A DNA stretch of 64,000 nucleotides from Sipunculus nudus (Eukaryota; Annelida; Sipuncula; Golfingiida; Sipunculidae), in NCBI GenBank assembly GCA_026874595.1, contig CM049321.1, forward strand, positions 49,273,297 through 49,337,296, given 5' to 3'. Shown one piece after another: positions 13,168 to 26,379 of this stretch; within the stretch, counting starts at the first letter, position 1; each line of letters opens with the position of its first letter. Made by a program: the position numbers and the translations under genes. The notes below the pieces were generated by a model. That model was given only the letters and a program-made list of their open reading frames with translations. It did not search any database and was not told where the DNA came from.

Positions 13168-13793
13168 GCAAAAACAGAAACTTAAACGTTTACCTTAAAT
13201 TAAAAAGCCTTCTTACCTGTGACGAAAATGGGACTAACAATACTTAGAAATGGATTGTTTGGCAACAAGTACAGAGATAGAGAAGGAAGACAGTCTATGT
13301 GAACATGTGACATCCGCTGAATTATACTGTCTTTAAGAAAATTTCATCAACACATCCTCATTATTAAAACAATTTAATCCCTTATTTTGCTTTAGAGTGT
13401 AGAGCCCTAAAAGTTTGAAGACACATCTTTAAGTTTCCATCGACCATCCTGCATCACACCTCAAGATCCCCAAGTTCTAAAAATTGTTATAGACCGTTCC
13501 ACCACCCCTGTCCACCTGATTTTTTTGGTTATCTCCACACAAGACAAACTTGCCCAACCAAACTTGCACTAATGGCAGGAAGAGGAAAATGCGTAATTTT
13601 GGTACCCTACCTACATACAATATAAATATAATTCACTTTGCGGCCTCGTTGACATGTCTCATATATATCCGTGGTTCCTGGCGTCCCTAACAAGTGGCCA
13701 TTGTTTATCTTCCGTGGATATGGATATGAGCTATTGTGACGTAAGAGTGAAGCGCGCGCACGAGGAGAATACAGAGATCGGCAGCTCCTGATT
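11894..13793. other. No gene recognised
   Basis: It includes a C-rich stretch (12600-12680) and the (TA)n array at 13120. The small frame at 12724-12975 shows no recognisable motif. Confidence 0.5.
13120..13164. repeat. (TA)n microsatellite
   Basis: Pure TA array. Confidence 0.95.
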
Positions 13794-13870
13794 ATTGGTC
13801 CCTGAACATAGGTCTCTTTTGTGCGTTTCCTCTATTATGACGTCATCACAGCTCCCTGTCATATAAATTT
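13794..13870 (+). promoter_or_regulatory. Weaker promoter-like cluster: CCAAT, CRE, TATA
   Basis: ATTGG at 13794-13798, TGACGTCA at 13838-13845 and TATAAA at 13862-13867 occur in the same order as at 16.9 kb. No exon is evident downstream. Confidence 0.3.
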
Positions 13871-13879
13871 TATTGATTG

Positions 13880-16800
13880 GTGGCAAGATGTCGCCAAAGA
13901 GTAGACTAGTTACTCATAAAAGGTTTTAAATTGCTAACACCAAAATGGCATAACCTAGGTCAACATTTCCATAATAGTTAATTACGCATTTTTCTCATTC
14001 TGCCCTAGAGGCAAAAGGTTTTGGCGTTTACTCCCCAAAAAATAATAAACAGGTGGATAGGGGTAGTAGAACGAACTATAATTTATATTTCAGATTCCAT
14101 GTATTTCTTCAACCCCTATGAAGTATATTTTAAGTTTAATGTTGACTTGCTTGCCGTCAAATATTATGGACCAGTAACGCAGTTGTTAAAAAAGATGATG
14201 AACAAGTTTCCAGTACTTTCTGAAGAAAAGTAGAAATAATTTGAGAGGCAAAGTATGTTCATACAATTTTAAATTCCAGTAACACCACTGAAAAAAATCA
14301 AGTCGATGTAAATCATTTTCAGTTTCTTCACCCTCTGCGTTTAAACTGTAGCGGAAAATCCAGTATCCAATTTACTTAACCTGAGATAATCATTTAAACT
14401 GTGCATTTATTATGCAAGCACGATATGTGATATTAATGTTCCAATATTGTTGAATTATATGTTCGATCATTACCACCGCTGAAAATTGTTTCGATAACAT
14501 AAATGTGATGTATAACCGCTTACTGCCTTCGTTTTATCTCACTTGTCATTGTCTCCATAGATGTACATACCTTTATGTTGGACGTTAGGTAAACTCCTTC
14601 AATCGAGATCTTCGGTCCAGGACCCTTTATAAATACCCATGGCCAAAGTCTGGTCCCGTGACCGCAGTTTCTTCTCATCAGCCCTGACTGTTAGTGCGGT
14701 ATAAAGCCCTTTTGCAGTCACTGTTAGGGGATCGGATGAGAATTTTCTCATCACCTGTGCAGCGGTGAGTTCCGAAACAGGGCATGTCAATTTGAATGCA
14801 GGTCAGCTCCTTTTCGTAAAATTTCCACAATTGTGAACTGCCCGATTAGAGTGCCTATACTCGTAACCATGCAATCACGACACTCAGACCTTCTAAAATA
14901 AACTTTCTCAACATAATAACATCACTTTATGTCTTATCTTGGAAAATAACATACTAGAAATGATGCAAACCCAACAGCTTGAACTGCCACCCCAACTTCT
15001 TCAGTTAATTAAAATCAACGTTTTGGTGGCATGTATACTTGTGGATATATGCTTCTTCTCGAAGTGCATTGATAATCGCTGAACCCTTCATGCCAACTGA
15101 ATTCACCATGCGATTAATCAGATAATCCCTACGGCTCATTTGTGAAAAGAAGCGGCCAGGAGCAAAGACCCTCAACCTCCGAGCAGGATCAAGGTCTATT
15201 GAGACAATCGGTCCCCTTCATAGCCTACGCAGTAAGCCTCGCAGTGAGGCTTACGAGCACTTTTTTTTAAATATTGGTGTGCGAGCAAGGATACATATTT
15301 TCAAATAAATCATAAAATAGGCTTAAAAGAAACAAACGTGGATCTTATCTCGGTGTGAGAACCATTTCGAATTGAAAAAAAAAAATAAAAAAGTGAGCAA
15401 GTAGCTACCAGCTCCGCTTGAAACCATTATTTTTCTGATTTAGTCATTAGATGACACCATTTTAGGGACCACGAAGTAAACCTCATGCTAAGATTTCCAT
15501 GATGAATGAGCCTGAAACCCAACAGGAGGACTTTGAAAACCGGATGCTCCCTGTATCCTTGACCCTAAAGTAACATGTCATGCCTGGTGAGAAACCTGCC
15601 AACATCGCCTGCTGACTCTCAAAGAGAGTTAGACCTGTGTCATTAAGCAGCATAATAAAACACATTTGTCAAAAAACATTTGTAACAGTCAATCCTCCAT
15701 CCTTTAACCAAGTGCTCTTAGTTTACATCCGCTTGAGGCCGATTCGCCGATTTGCGGTGGAAAGGAGAGTAACAGCTCTGGATTGTGTCTTAGTTGACAT
15801 TAAAGATTTTTATTGACTGACCCGAGAAAACAAAAACAGACCTGACAAAAGGAAGACAAAATGGAATAAAAGAATGAAGTTAGTTGTCTTGTCACTTCTT
15901 GCAAATTAACAAGAAAAAGCATTGCAGGCAGCAGATTACAAGCGCTCTTTTAGCTGAATAAAAATGTAATAAACGTGTCTGCACGAATGCGACCTTAGTT
16001 GAAAGATATCGCACCCACAAATAATGAAAAAGTGAATTCTTTTAAAATGTTTTGTCTTGCAAAGTTTGTATAGCATTTTGTCAGCGAGCAAACAAGATAC
16101 TGGCTTCGAATCAGCGAAATCCAGGTGGCGCGACGTCACTTGGATAGAAAGAGAGGTGAAACTTAAAAAACGTAAAAAACAGTTTCCTTGTTTGACATTG
16201 AAAATACTCAAAGAAATAACACTTCAAACGTTTATAAATATATTAAAGGAAATATATCAGCGTGTATTGTTAAAGTTTTGTAATACAGCTGAAATGGAGT
16301 CCATCATCGCTGTCAAGTCTATGATGATAATTTCGAATCGTTCGGTTTCTTCCCTAATCCCAACTTCCTAATTGTTCGGAATTAAGAAATTATTTCGTTA
16401 TATTTTAGTAAATATAGAAAGAGGAATAATGGAAAGGACTGTAAAAATATTAACGGTTTCATAGGTAAACTAAACCGGCAGATGGCATGTGTCGACAGAG
16501 AACTGTAAATAAGGTATTTTATTGCATATCGTATTAGGGAGTATAGCCAGGTGATTGTTGTGATAATTGATTGTCCATTAATATGGAGTATCATGTTAAG
16601 ATATTATCGTGAGATCGTTGAATAAAGAACAAAGGTGTTTCAATTAATAGTGCCTTCAAAGCCGTTTAGTTGTTAGAGAGCACACCTGTCTCGTTCGATG
16701 TTAATATCGGTACAGTTTTTATTCCATTAGAGCCGTCTCTGTTTCGCGGTCTCGATAGCAACGAGTGTTTATTGTAGTTGTCAAAGAAAGTGCCCTTGTG

Positions 16801-16890
16801 TAAGTAAGATTTTCTCGGAGTCTGTCTCTGGAAGCGTATCCTTATTGATATTCTTGTAGTAATTGACGTTCGGCGTAATTGGGAGTGGTG
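13880..16890. other. No gene recognised; one hairpin
   Basis: GTAAGCCTC (15232-15240) and GAGGCTTAC (15246-15254) form a perfect 9-bp stem with a 5-base loop, followed by a T-rich run at about 15261. No RNA gene could be assigned. Confidence 0.5.
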
Positions 16891-16970
16891 ATTGGCTAGA
16901 GGACGAGCGGAAGTTGTGACGTCAAGAAGCACATATAAGACGTGAGGAGGACATTTTAGGAGAAGTGCCC
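16891..16970 (+). promoter_or_regulatory. Promoter-like cluster: CCAAT, CRE, TATA
   Basis: An inverted CCAAT box (ATTGG, 16891-16895), a full CRE palindrome TGACGTCA (16917-16924) and a TATA-like CATATAAGA (TATAA at 16934-16938) lie within 50 bases. The start site would fall near 16965. The next 640 bases lack the (TA)n and repeat signatures of the region and reach a strong donor, GAGAAT|GTAAGT, at about 17613. This would make a non-coding first exon. Which gene it would serve is unknown. Confidence 0.45.
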
Positions 16971-17612
16971 GAGCAGCGTACCATTGATAGGTATAGCCTG
17001 GAAATATCTGGAGGTCCGGGGTCAGGTCTGCGCTTATCAGTCGAGAAAGCTGAGATGTGATGTATACAAGCGTAGACAGTCGATGTCTGGGGAAAGCCAC
17101 AAGTGATTTATTTGTAAAGAAGTTCAGAGCGAGTATCTCATATTTGCCGACGGACTGGTAAATCTGACGATTTAGAACCTGTTGTGAGATCTTCCAGGAA
17201 CAGACTAAGGACTTCATTTAAACGCTTCACTTGAGAGATGCAGAATATTGCAGTGTGGATGCTTACTCTGCTTTCTACAATTGGATGATTCAAGGAGATA
17301 TCAGCTTCGAAAAACTGTAATTAAACGCCCAGAAGAAAAGTCTGCGCACGGTTCGTTATCTGTATGAAACGTGTATACCCCAGTAAGAGATTGTGGAATA
17401 CATTAGCACCGTGTATCTAAGGACTGAATGTACTGTACAACAACTTAGTGAGGCAAACAGTGTTACATCCTGGTGTTACGTGTGCGCCATGATCATGTGA
17501 TCAGGAACAGATAACATAAGGATCTTTGCAGTATACTGTGATTAAAGGACTCCGTGTTTATTTGTGTATTTATCATTAATATTTTCTGTATAGAGCGCCT
17601 CTCCAGAGAATG
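16965..17612 (+). ncRNA. Possible untranslated first exon
   Basis: The stretch between the predicted start site and the GTAAGT donor. It has no convincing + strand coding frame. It could be a 5' untranslated exon or part of a non-coding RNA. Confidence 0.25.
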
Positions 17613-18479
17613 TAAGTAACTTATTTCTTTAATATATATTTGTTAACATATGTCTGATTCCCTTTTTGGAGTGTATTATGCAAGAGTCTAGTCAGTTGGT
17701 TTGGCTGATAAAAGAACCTTGACGTTCACATCTTTACCGGTGCGATAGCGTGTTTGTAATTGAAACAAAAAACGCTCGGCGGAACGGCAGGTATGGATAC
17801 TTGTCAGATGTCTGATCACTTCCATGTAGACCCTGTAAGATTTAGTATGTCAGTCTGCTGAAAATAAAGATATCATGGTTTGGTTTTACATACCCTACCT
17901 TATCGTTTGTGTGTGATACAGTGAGGACCAGAGATTCGCATGGTTAATAGAACTAAGGCAAGGACGACATGGCAATTAATATGCATCGTTGTTCGTGTTT
18001 ATATGTAACTCTTAGGTACACCTCTGCCGGGTTACGTATTATACTTTACAATCAGTTTATTTTCAGCAAATTTACTCAAACAGTTCTGAACGGATTTTAT
18101 TTAAAAAATTTCGGAGGGTAAGAAAACGCCAAATAGGCGTGCAATTAAATTTGGGTAATCTAGATCACCATAAAATTATAATTCAAAACATGCTGTTTGA
18201 TTATTACGGCTACTTTATCATTATAAAGATATTATTTGGTGTGAGTGGAGGTCACCTGCTGTGGAGTTGATGAACCGTGGCAGGTACGTAAACACAGCAA
18301 ATATCGTCTTGGCGAGGGGCGGCTAATGGCTGTCTCGCTGTGATATATTCTCACCCAATTTCTTTTATTTACCTGTCTTATGGAAGATTTGATGAAACGT
18401 AGTGGTGACATATATTTATCATTATGATGTTATCATAGCATACACAATTACTTATTCACATATTAAAAAGAAACTTCGG

Positions 18480-18576
18480 CTACATTTCTCAAATGATCAT
18501 TAATACCTATCCTCCTATATAACATTTCGCATCTTCGTCTGCACTATTATTCTATATGCAATATATGTTATACAAG

Positions 18577-18625
<49 letters not shown>

Positions 18626-18945
18626 TTGCATCTATATGATGATATAATGGATACATGCTACTTTATTATGTAATATTTAGTACAAACAGTCATTGCTTTG
18701 TGTCATTTGGGATACATAATAATTCATATTAGAATATTATAACTGATTATACTTGTTTGAATTCTACCTTATTCCCAAAAAATAAATTTATATTATACCT
18801 TTTAAAGTTACAGAGACATTGACTAGCTAATATCGTATTCGAACGATAAAAATAATGTGCGTGTCTCAGGAGGGGTCGCGGTATCCTAGCACACTCACCA
18901 AAAAGATTGGTAAGTCAAAAGTCCAACAGTAAACCCACCAAGAGG
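18480..18945 (+). repeat. Dispersed repeat shared with 7765-8160
   Basis: Partner copy, carrying a (TA)n array at 18577-18620. Confidence 0.65.
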
Positions 18946-20488
18946 GCGCCAATATAGGTAAAAATGGATGGATTAATGAGGTAACGATTGGTGCATCACG
19001 ATACATAATGTTATTGTTGCATATACAGAAGGAGTATTTCCATTAGTCTTGTCGTTCTAATCCTTAATAACATCCACTTTGACCGCATTTTGTCACGTTA
19101 TATCAAAGAATAATAATTTTAAGTGATTAAGTGAAAACGCGAACGAAATATCTTACTCCGTTTCCACTTGTTTTTATACGCACAATATATTTTGGAAGCA
19201 ATTTGCCTTGATATTATTGCTATTGCTATAATAGCGAAATGTATACTATCTGCGTGGAATTGGGCGAGTTCTCGCATGGACCTCAGTAAATAAGACCAGT
19301 CAGTCTGTGGTCCACCAGCAGGCTACTTATATAGTTACAAGTAGCTTAACCAGCGTAGGCCGCAGCAGACAGCTGGATAAGACCGGAAATAGGATTATTA
19401 ACAGATTGTATCAGTTATACTCTATGTTCGGTAAGTAAACTTTTGCTTTCAGATGAACCCAAATTTTATCAGCAATTTTCCTTTATATACAGGGATGGAT
19501 AATATTTAAAAGTGAAGACATAAGATACACCTAAAAAGACATTATTGACTCCATAATTTCTGTAACATAAAGAAAACTCGGGTATGTTTTTTAATGTAGA
19601 ATGAAAGCTTGTAGAGTATACTAGTTCTTCAGGCCGATGTACCATGTCCGGATGCTTATGCATTTCATGTCACACTTAATCATTAATTTGGTTGGTAAAC
19701 TCTATTCACAAAAATAACATGCTACCAGAAAATGTAGCTGTAAATGTATTCATCTGGTTACACTTAGAGTGTCTTACTAAGTCACCATGAGGCGCTCTAT
19801 CAAGTAAACTCCGTGTAGGTCATACAATATCGAAAGCTTTTACGATTGAAGTTATATTCATTTATCAATTCCTCAAATCTATACGATTAGGTTTCATCTG
19901 AAATCATCTGGAATTCAGAGCTTTGTTTGATAAACAAAATAATAACAAGAGCTCAATGGTCAAAGAAATCTCACGACACAAATAATTGTAAATCTTGTTA
20001 ATAAACGTTATATTTAGGGACACGAATATTATGCTATCACATAAAAAAGTAGGTCGCATACGTACTTAGCATGACCAAACAGACCAGAGGTAGCTGAAAC
20101 GTGAGTATGAAATACGCGCATTGAAGCGCTTCATTGAACAAGCTTTTTTTTCTTGCTGCGTGTTACCTCTCGACGTTAAACGGCAAACAGGTTTAGGGAG
20201 ACGTGTAACGTACAGGGGGGTGCAGCCCACAGACAGACGTGTAGTGTACGGATAGACGGGCATTGAAAAGAAAGACGGGTATGTGGAGACGAGTACTATA
20301 CAGGTAGTCCCGAAGTCACGGAGGTAAGTTTTATTACCTTTTTCCGGTGTATTTTATAATGTGTATGAATTTGGCGTGGTATTGCTGACATGGATTATCT
20401 AGGGAAAGATATCTGTCTCCGAGAAGGATGTAAGCAACAACACAAACCTTATAAAATGGGGAAGTTCCACAACAAGCCAAGCCATGAT

Positions 20489-20493
<5 letters not shown>

Positions 20494-20522
<29 letters not shown>
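20494..20522. repeat. Poly-A run
   Basis: About 29 A. No retrotransposon body was recognised upstream. Confidence 0.9.
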
Positions 20523-20526
<4 letters not shown>

Positions 20527-20648
20527 AAGCTGATTGTTTGGTGTCATGCGGAAAGCCATGTCCTGTGCACTGACATTTTATTATTAGGTAATGTAATTTG
20601 TTTGCTGAAAATTTTGTATTTTAGGCCGTTATAAATTTTAAATTGTGA

Positions 20649-20706
20649 ATATATATATATATATATATAAATATATATGTATATATATGTATATATATAT
20701 ATATTT
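20649..20706. repeat. (TA)n microsatellite
   Basis: Interrupted TA array. Confidence 0.95.
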
Positions 20707-22739
20707 ACTGATGTTCCTTGCGCTATTTTTCGCACATATATACACACAAACGCAACTCAGTCATACACGAACACATGGGGTTTCAGATTGTTATCTATGA
20801 ACAGGGATTTTTCATATATGACAGAAGATATCTCTTTCTCTCAGTTGCCTCAAGTGCAATCCTGTCACTTCGACTTACCTGACTGGGAGAATACCGGGAA
20901 TTCCTTTATGACATCTGTCATTTGATATTCTTTCCAACAATGGTATGATAGATATTCCTTGTAAGTGTACTGAATTCAGGCTGGCCTACTTGAAAAACTG
21001 AAGTGTTTAATTGTAATATTAACTATATGTTTATCAATCAAAAATTAAAAGGCTTTGACCTGACACACCGTACATCTAACCCTAGTATTTCTGTTCATCT
21101 TTCCGCACAATTCGGTTAAAATTCACACTTTGCTCTCTGCGGATATTTTTCATAAATAAAATATGTGTTTATGAAAAACATTATTTATGTTTATTCATAT
21201 ACTTAAGGACACAACCTTAAGTCCGTTTTCAATAGTTAACAGGGTAAAATATACAAATCAACCTACAGATCAATATAATTTTTATCGATCATTTTAATTG
21301 AGGATCAGAATACATAAACGTAACGAAATGAACAGATCATTTAGGACAAACGAACATATGTGTGGTACTTAAGATATCTGCATGGCGGGGGATCTAGCGT
21401 CAACATAACCAGCAGTGCCTACGTCTGCCTGTTAAAAGAAACCTTTGGTAACCGCCCCCCCCCAACCCTTCATCAACGGCTATCAGTGCTGACATTTCAG
21501 TCGTAATAGCTTGGTCCTAATAAAGTAAGTTTTATAGATACAACAATGTGTATTGGGTTAACCGTACCATTCGCAACTTATATCAATGTTTGTTTTGTTT
21601 CAATTTTCCTCAAGAATATTGAAGCAAGTTCTAAAATTAAAGTTACCATATGATTTTATGTGAATTTAAATATTCATTCTACCCTTAAATGATGTAGATA
21701 TATTGCTGGTAACGTCCAAACGATGCCTTCGCAGACTGTGACCACTACCGAAACGCACGTACCATATATAACTCCTTTCCAAGGTCCCGTGTACACGTTT
21801 AAAATTTTTCCCCCTCGAAAATAAAATAATGTATAATATGCATATTACATACTCTCTGTATATAGGAATTGTATGAAAATGATTTCTTTAGGACAAAAAT
21901 TTCAACTCTCAGTATTATGCTAGGAGAGCGTACCCCGTGGTGTCCCCTGAAGCTAATGAGGTACCCCCCGCCCCCGTAGAACAAGCATACTGTCCTGTTT
22001 TTTTTATGTTGACCCTTAAATGTTGGACCATGTTTCTTAAGGAAATAAATTTCAAGTACCAACAAAAAATCATTTTTAAAACTACCGTCATTGCCTCCTT
22101 AGACCGCTGTTCACGATAAATAGGACCATCGACCTGAAAAATAATCTAAATACACGTACACAACTATGGGCACGTCCTACAAATATCACAGAGATATAAT
22201 TGTAACCCAATATAACACCTTTTTGTTGCTTCGATGAAAGTTCTATGACAATAAAAATTACACATTAACACTTCTACTACTGCATATTATAACATAACAG
22301 CTATATTCCGCTTGCCATTTAACATACTTTTATATTTTAATCATATGCACCTTACTTTGTTTTTAACTTTAACTCATAAATTTTCTTAGAATAAAACTTC
22401 AAAGGTTGGCAGTATAAAACTCCGTCTTCTAAGATATTGTTAAATTTCCATAATATATAAATAGAGCTATATACAGAACTTACTATAATTCATATATTTG
22501 ATCAAAGGCAACGTTCCCAGTAAACACGGATGGAAATGATTCATAATCAAAATACCGACTTTTATAGTGATATATATTCTTCACGTTCGAGAAATATATT
22601 TATATATATGGATCTTATTGTATGGCCCCTTAATCATTAGGCACATTGGGCATTAGCAACAGGGCAACAATGTTAACATTAGACTTGTGAAGTATGTATA
22701 TATGTGTGTCTTTGTCTCTGTACTTGCTTTGAGGTAAAA

Positions 22740-24125
22740 CTTTCACAGATCAATTTTGATTATCACTTAGGGCCAATAGACGTGAACTAACTCACGCGAA
22801 AACTTGCATGAAGAGTATACTCTTAATCGAGTCTATGTGTGTATTAAAAAGATTAAGACTCGAAGGATAAATAAACCACTATAAAGACATAAGTCGCCGT
22901 CTTGCAATGCAGTATGGCATGGAGAGGGCAGAGCTGCTATATTAAGGACAGGTGTTTGTGTTGTGAGTGTTCAAACATGAAGATATTTCGTCTCAAGAAT
23001 GACTGGTGAAAGGGTTTAGTTTGATCTCCATATATGAGTTATGCTTACCATTCTGACAAAACGAACGAGGTAACTCCTATATCTGAGGTGCCACTGCTGT
23101 AAGTGTTCGCAATGTTCAGGATATATGTCATGTTCTAGTATTCATTAACTGCTCTTTCAATCGTTATGTGTACTTGTTGGTTTTACCATTGCATCTTAAG
23201 TATAGACTTGCAGAGCTTTGTGACTCTACAAGGCATTGGTAAATAATCCAACTAGTCATGTATGTATATCAGGTAAAAACCTTAAGAGTATATCGAAAAT
23301 ACAAAATATCCATTATGAATATTTGAAAAATTATGACTGTAGAGATGATGTAATGTTGCTTTGAATTTGGAAAATCATAGACAATTACCTTTGAAAAAAG
23401 ACGATGGCACTTATTTATTCAGGTATTATTACATTTTAAACTCTAAAATGTACTTTAGTGGGCATTAGATCGGCTACACTTGAACACCTTCGAGTAAGCC
23501 CAGACAAATGTATAAAAACGCGGGAGGTATTTCACCTATGAAGGCAAGTGACAAAGAATCGTATATATAGGTATAAAGAATGTCACCATGCTTTTTTTGC
23601 ATTGAAAACTTTTTCTATCATCCAATAATTGTGGTTCACTCGCTGTGAACGTGAGTAAACTGCATGCACTTTGCAGTGCCAGTCCAAGCCTTCCATTGTG
23701 ACTTGGTTCTTTTATTTCCAGCTTTACATGTGACATGCAGAACACTCTACTACTATCCATGTGATCACGGGAGAGGCCTTGAGTGGGATAATGTGTCATT
23801 TTTTTACTGCAAATACTCATGCTGTTTGTTGTTTCCAACACAAAGTAGCTGTTATATATTGCTGTATCCAATGATAGTCATGGTGCTTGAATTTTCTAAC
23901 ACAAAGTGTCTTCAAATATTTGTGTTGTTTGGGATAGATCAACACACTAATATCAATTATGTGTTTTGTTTCTATCATCTAGTACTTATACTTTTTATTT
24001 TTATTGTATTAACTAAAACATATTATTCTAAAGTGAGGTAATTATATTGCATTGCATAGACAATTATAGTAGCCTTAATATTCGAGTAGCTGAATACCCC
24101 GACGAGGTAACTATGTTGAGGACAG
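22740..24125 (+). repeat. Diverged tandem duplication, first copy
   Basis: Same order of matched blocks as 24770-26165: CATGGAGAGGG..CTGCT, TATGTGTAC.TGTT, a block near GTATAAAGAATGT, and CTGAATA.CC.GAC.AGGT at the end. Divergence is high and the aligned frames carry stops. Confidence 0.65.
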
Positions 24126-24141
24126 AGCATTTCGCCTGCAT

Positions 24142-24184
<43 letters not shown>

Positions 24185-24185
24185 T

Positions 24186-24275
24186 ATTTGTGTGTGTATG
24201 TACATATAGCCATGCTGGTTTATTGTACAAAGAAAAGGAACATAAATACACAGAAAATTCTCTTCCCATCGGCGG

Positions 24276-24321
<46 letters not shown>

Positions 24322-24405
24322 TGGAAAGGGTATACACAGAAAAGTGGTTCACTGCCAGTGGGATTCGAATCCACGATCTTCCGTTTCCGGTGCGGCGCCG
24401 ACACG
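24186..24405 (-). mobile_element. tRNA-derived SINE, - strand copy of the same family
   Basis: The reverse complement of 24316-24380 matches 24527-24595 closely, including the B-box and the ACTGGCAGTGAACCACTTTT stretch. A (TA)n(GA)n block (24276-24320) interrupts it before an inverted AGCCATGCTGGTTTATTG tail at 24209-24226. Confidence 0.65.
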
Positions 24406-24489
24406 TGTAGTGGGTGAGACTATGACGTCACTACCATGACGTCACTTCGCTGGTTCCTAGAAAAGTGTACAAATAGACAGAGGGATTGG

Positions 24490-24632
24490 GGATCTTTCAT
24501 GGCCAAGAGGACTAAGGCAGCCGCACGGGAAATCGGAAGATCGTGGATTCGAATCCTACTGGCAGTGAACCACTTTTCTGTGTATACCCTTTCCATCTAT
24601 AAAACAATGAACCAGCATGGCTATTCATACAT

Positions 24633-24706
<74 letters not shown>
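24490..24706 (+). mobile_element. tRNA-derived SINE, + strand
   Basis: A polymerase III A-box-like TGGCCAAGAGG (24500-24510) and B-box GATTCGAATCC (24546-24556) lie at tRNA-like spacing. A tail CTGTGTATACCCTTTCCATC, AATGAACCAGCATGGCTATT follows, ending in a long (TA)n array. Confidence 0.7.
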
Positions 24707-24712
<6 letters not shown>

Positions 24713-24769
24713 CGGGCCAGAAATAACATCGATAATTTTTTATTAACCTTTTAGGGTTATTGATAGAGG

Positions 24770-26165
24770 AAAGCTGTGTATAGAGTTTACTCTGTTCCGT
24801 TAATACAGTCTATGAATGCATTGAAACAAGTAAGACTAGAAGGGTAAATAAATGACTATATATTCTTTAGTGCACCGGTGTGTAATCTAGCTTGCCATGG
24901 AGAGGGTCCTGCTGATATATTCAATAGAATCCAAATATAGGTTCTTAGAAACATGCGCAATCATAGTTCCTTGTATTGTGTGTGGTCAACAAATAGAAAA
25001 AAAGCACGTCAAACAAACGCGTATAAAGCAGTGGCAGGTGATTTTTTTTTTCTTATATGGTTTATGCTAGGCATTCTGACAGAAAGGACGAGGTTACTCA
25101 TATAAATCGTAGTGTCCGATACTACAAGCATTCGCAAACAGCTCAACCGGTTGGTGGTTAATGTAGAAACATTTTGAAATATTTAAAAGATAATTTATCT
25201 CTTTATTTTCTATTTTTTAAGAAAGGATATATTTCATATTCTAATATTTATTGAATAATCTTTAAGTCGGTATGTGTACCTGTTCGTTCTGTCATTGCGT
25301 GTTATGTATCGACTTTCTAAGCTTTTTGACCTTACGTGGCATAAAATCTACCTAGTCGTATGTGTATATAAGGTAAATTCCGAGAAATATCTACGATATC
25401 TACGAAGTGGCAATGATAAAGATTTAGAAAACTATAAATTTATCTGTATCGGTGTTAGAATGTTGCTATTTTTTTGCTATTTATTTGGAGATTTAAATAC
25501 AATTACCATTAAAACTAATAACATCACTTTCATGAAAATGATATTATTATATATTAAACACCAACGTGCAAAAACTAGATGCAAGATAAAGGGCATAACA
25601 AAGATGGGTTCGAGCAAGCCCTGTATTATTTATATAACGCAGGAGTTTATTCACCTATGAATTCAGGTCGCATACACTCGTGCTTTTGGGTATAAAGAAT
25701 GTAAACATATTACAATGCCTGTTTTCCAATGAATACTTTTTATGATCAAATAATTGTAATTCCGCCGAGGGAACGTAAGTAAACTGCGTATACTTTGCTG
25801 TGTTAGCATAACCCTTTAACAGGAGCTTAGGCGCTTTGATTTCGGGTATTATATGTGACATGTCGAACGCTCATTTGAAGGACTTACAATGTTGAGGTCT
25901 GCATATTCAAGGACACAAGTGCTATCCACGTGATTAACGTCATCCAGCTTGTTGGTTTTAACATGAAGTATTTTTATATATTTGGGTTGTCAATTAACTA
26001 ATATCAATAATGGTTGTTGTTTTGGAAATCATTGTATTGATCAAAACATGCTGCCGGCCTTCTCTAAATCGATACAGTTCTTGTATTGAACAGATGATTC
26101 CCTTGACCTTAATTATCGGGGAACTGAATAACCTGACAAGGTTACGATAGTGAGTACCGAGTACC
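24770..26165 (+). repeat. Diverged tandem duplication, second copy
   Basis: Partner of 22740-24125, separated from it by the SINE pair at 24.19-24.71 kb. Confidence 0.65.
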
Positions 26166-26379
26166 ATGTTCTTTAAAACGTACTTCTTTTTGAATATCCG
26201 CGTGTCACAAAATTCTTTTGGACTGTACAAGCAAATTGGCGTGTTTAGAAAAATGCGAACTTATAAAATTAAAGTAATACACTTTCGAATGTCGGAAAAG
26301 TACAAAAAAAGGAATGCTAGGAATTACACATGGCTGAATACTCCGTGAATATCGGAACACTGGCAATTTAAAAACTTTT

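Larger units (their letters stand above)
18946..22739. other. No gene recognised
   Basis: GTAAGT donor-like sites at about 19431 (ATGTTCG|GTAAGT) and 20332 (GGAG|GTAAGT) end modestly GC-richer stretches, but no coding frame supports exons. Poly-A and (TA)n arrays are listed separately. Confidence 0.45.

Noticed and set aside
15232-15265. Stem-loop followed by T run as a terminator
   Set aside because: The shape resembles a bacterial terminator, but the context is eukaryotic and no gene ends there.
16666-17217. 183-residue frame on the minus strand
   Set aside because: No recognisable domain. It lies opposite the promoter-like cluster and exon-like stretch, and its composition looks like chance read-through.
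23664-24041. 125-residue + strand frame rich in Leu, Ile and Phe
   Set aside because: It is not kept in the tandem partner at about 25795-26100, and its AT-driven composition explains the apparent membrane character.
24546-24556. Possible tRNA gene because of A-box and B-box
   Set aside because: The region does not fold into a full cloverleaf by eye and occurs as several copies with a shared tail, which is typical of a SINE.
25274-25660. 128-residue + strand frame
   Set aside because: The aligned segment of the tandem copy at about 23160-23540 carries stops, so the frame is not conserved.
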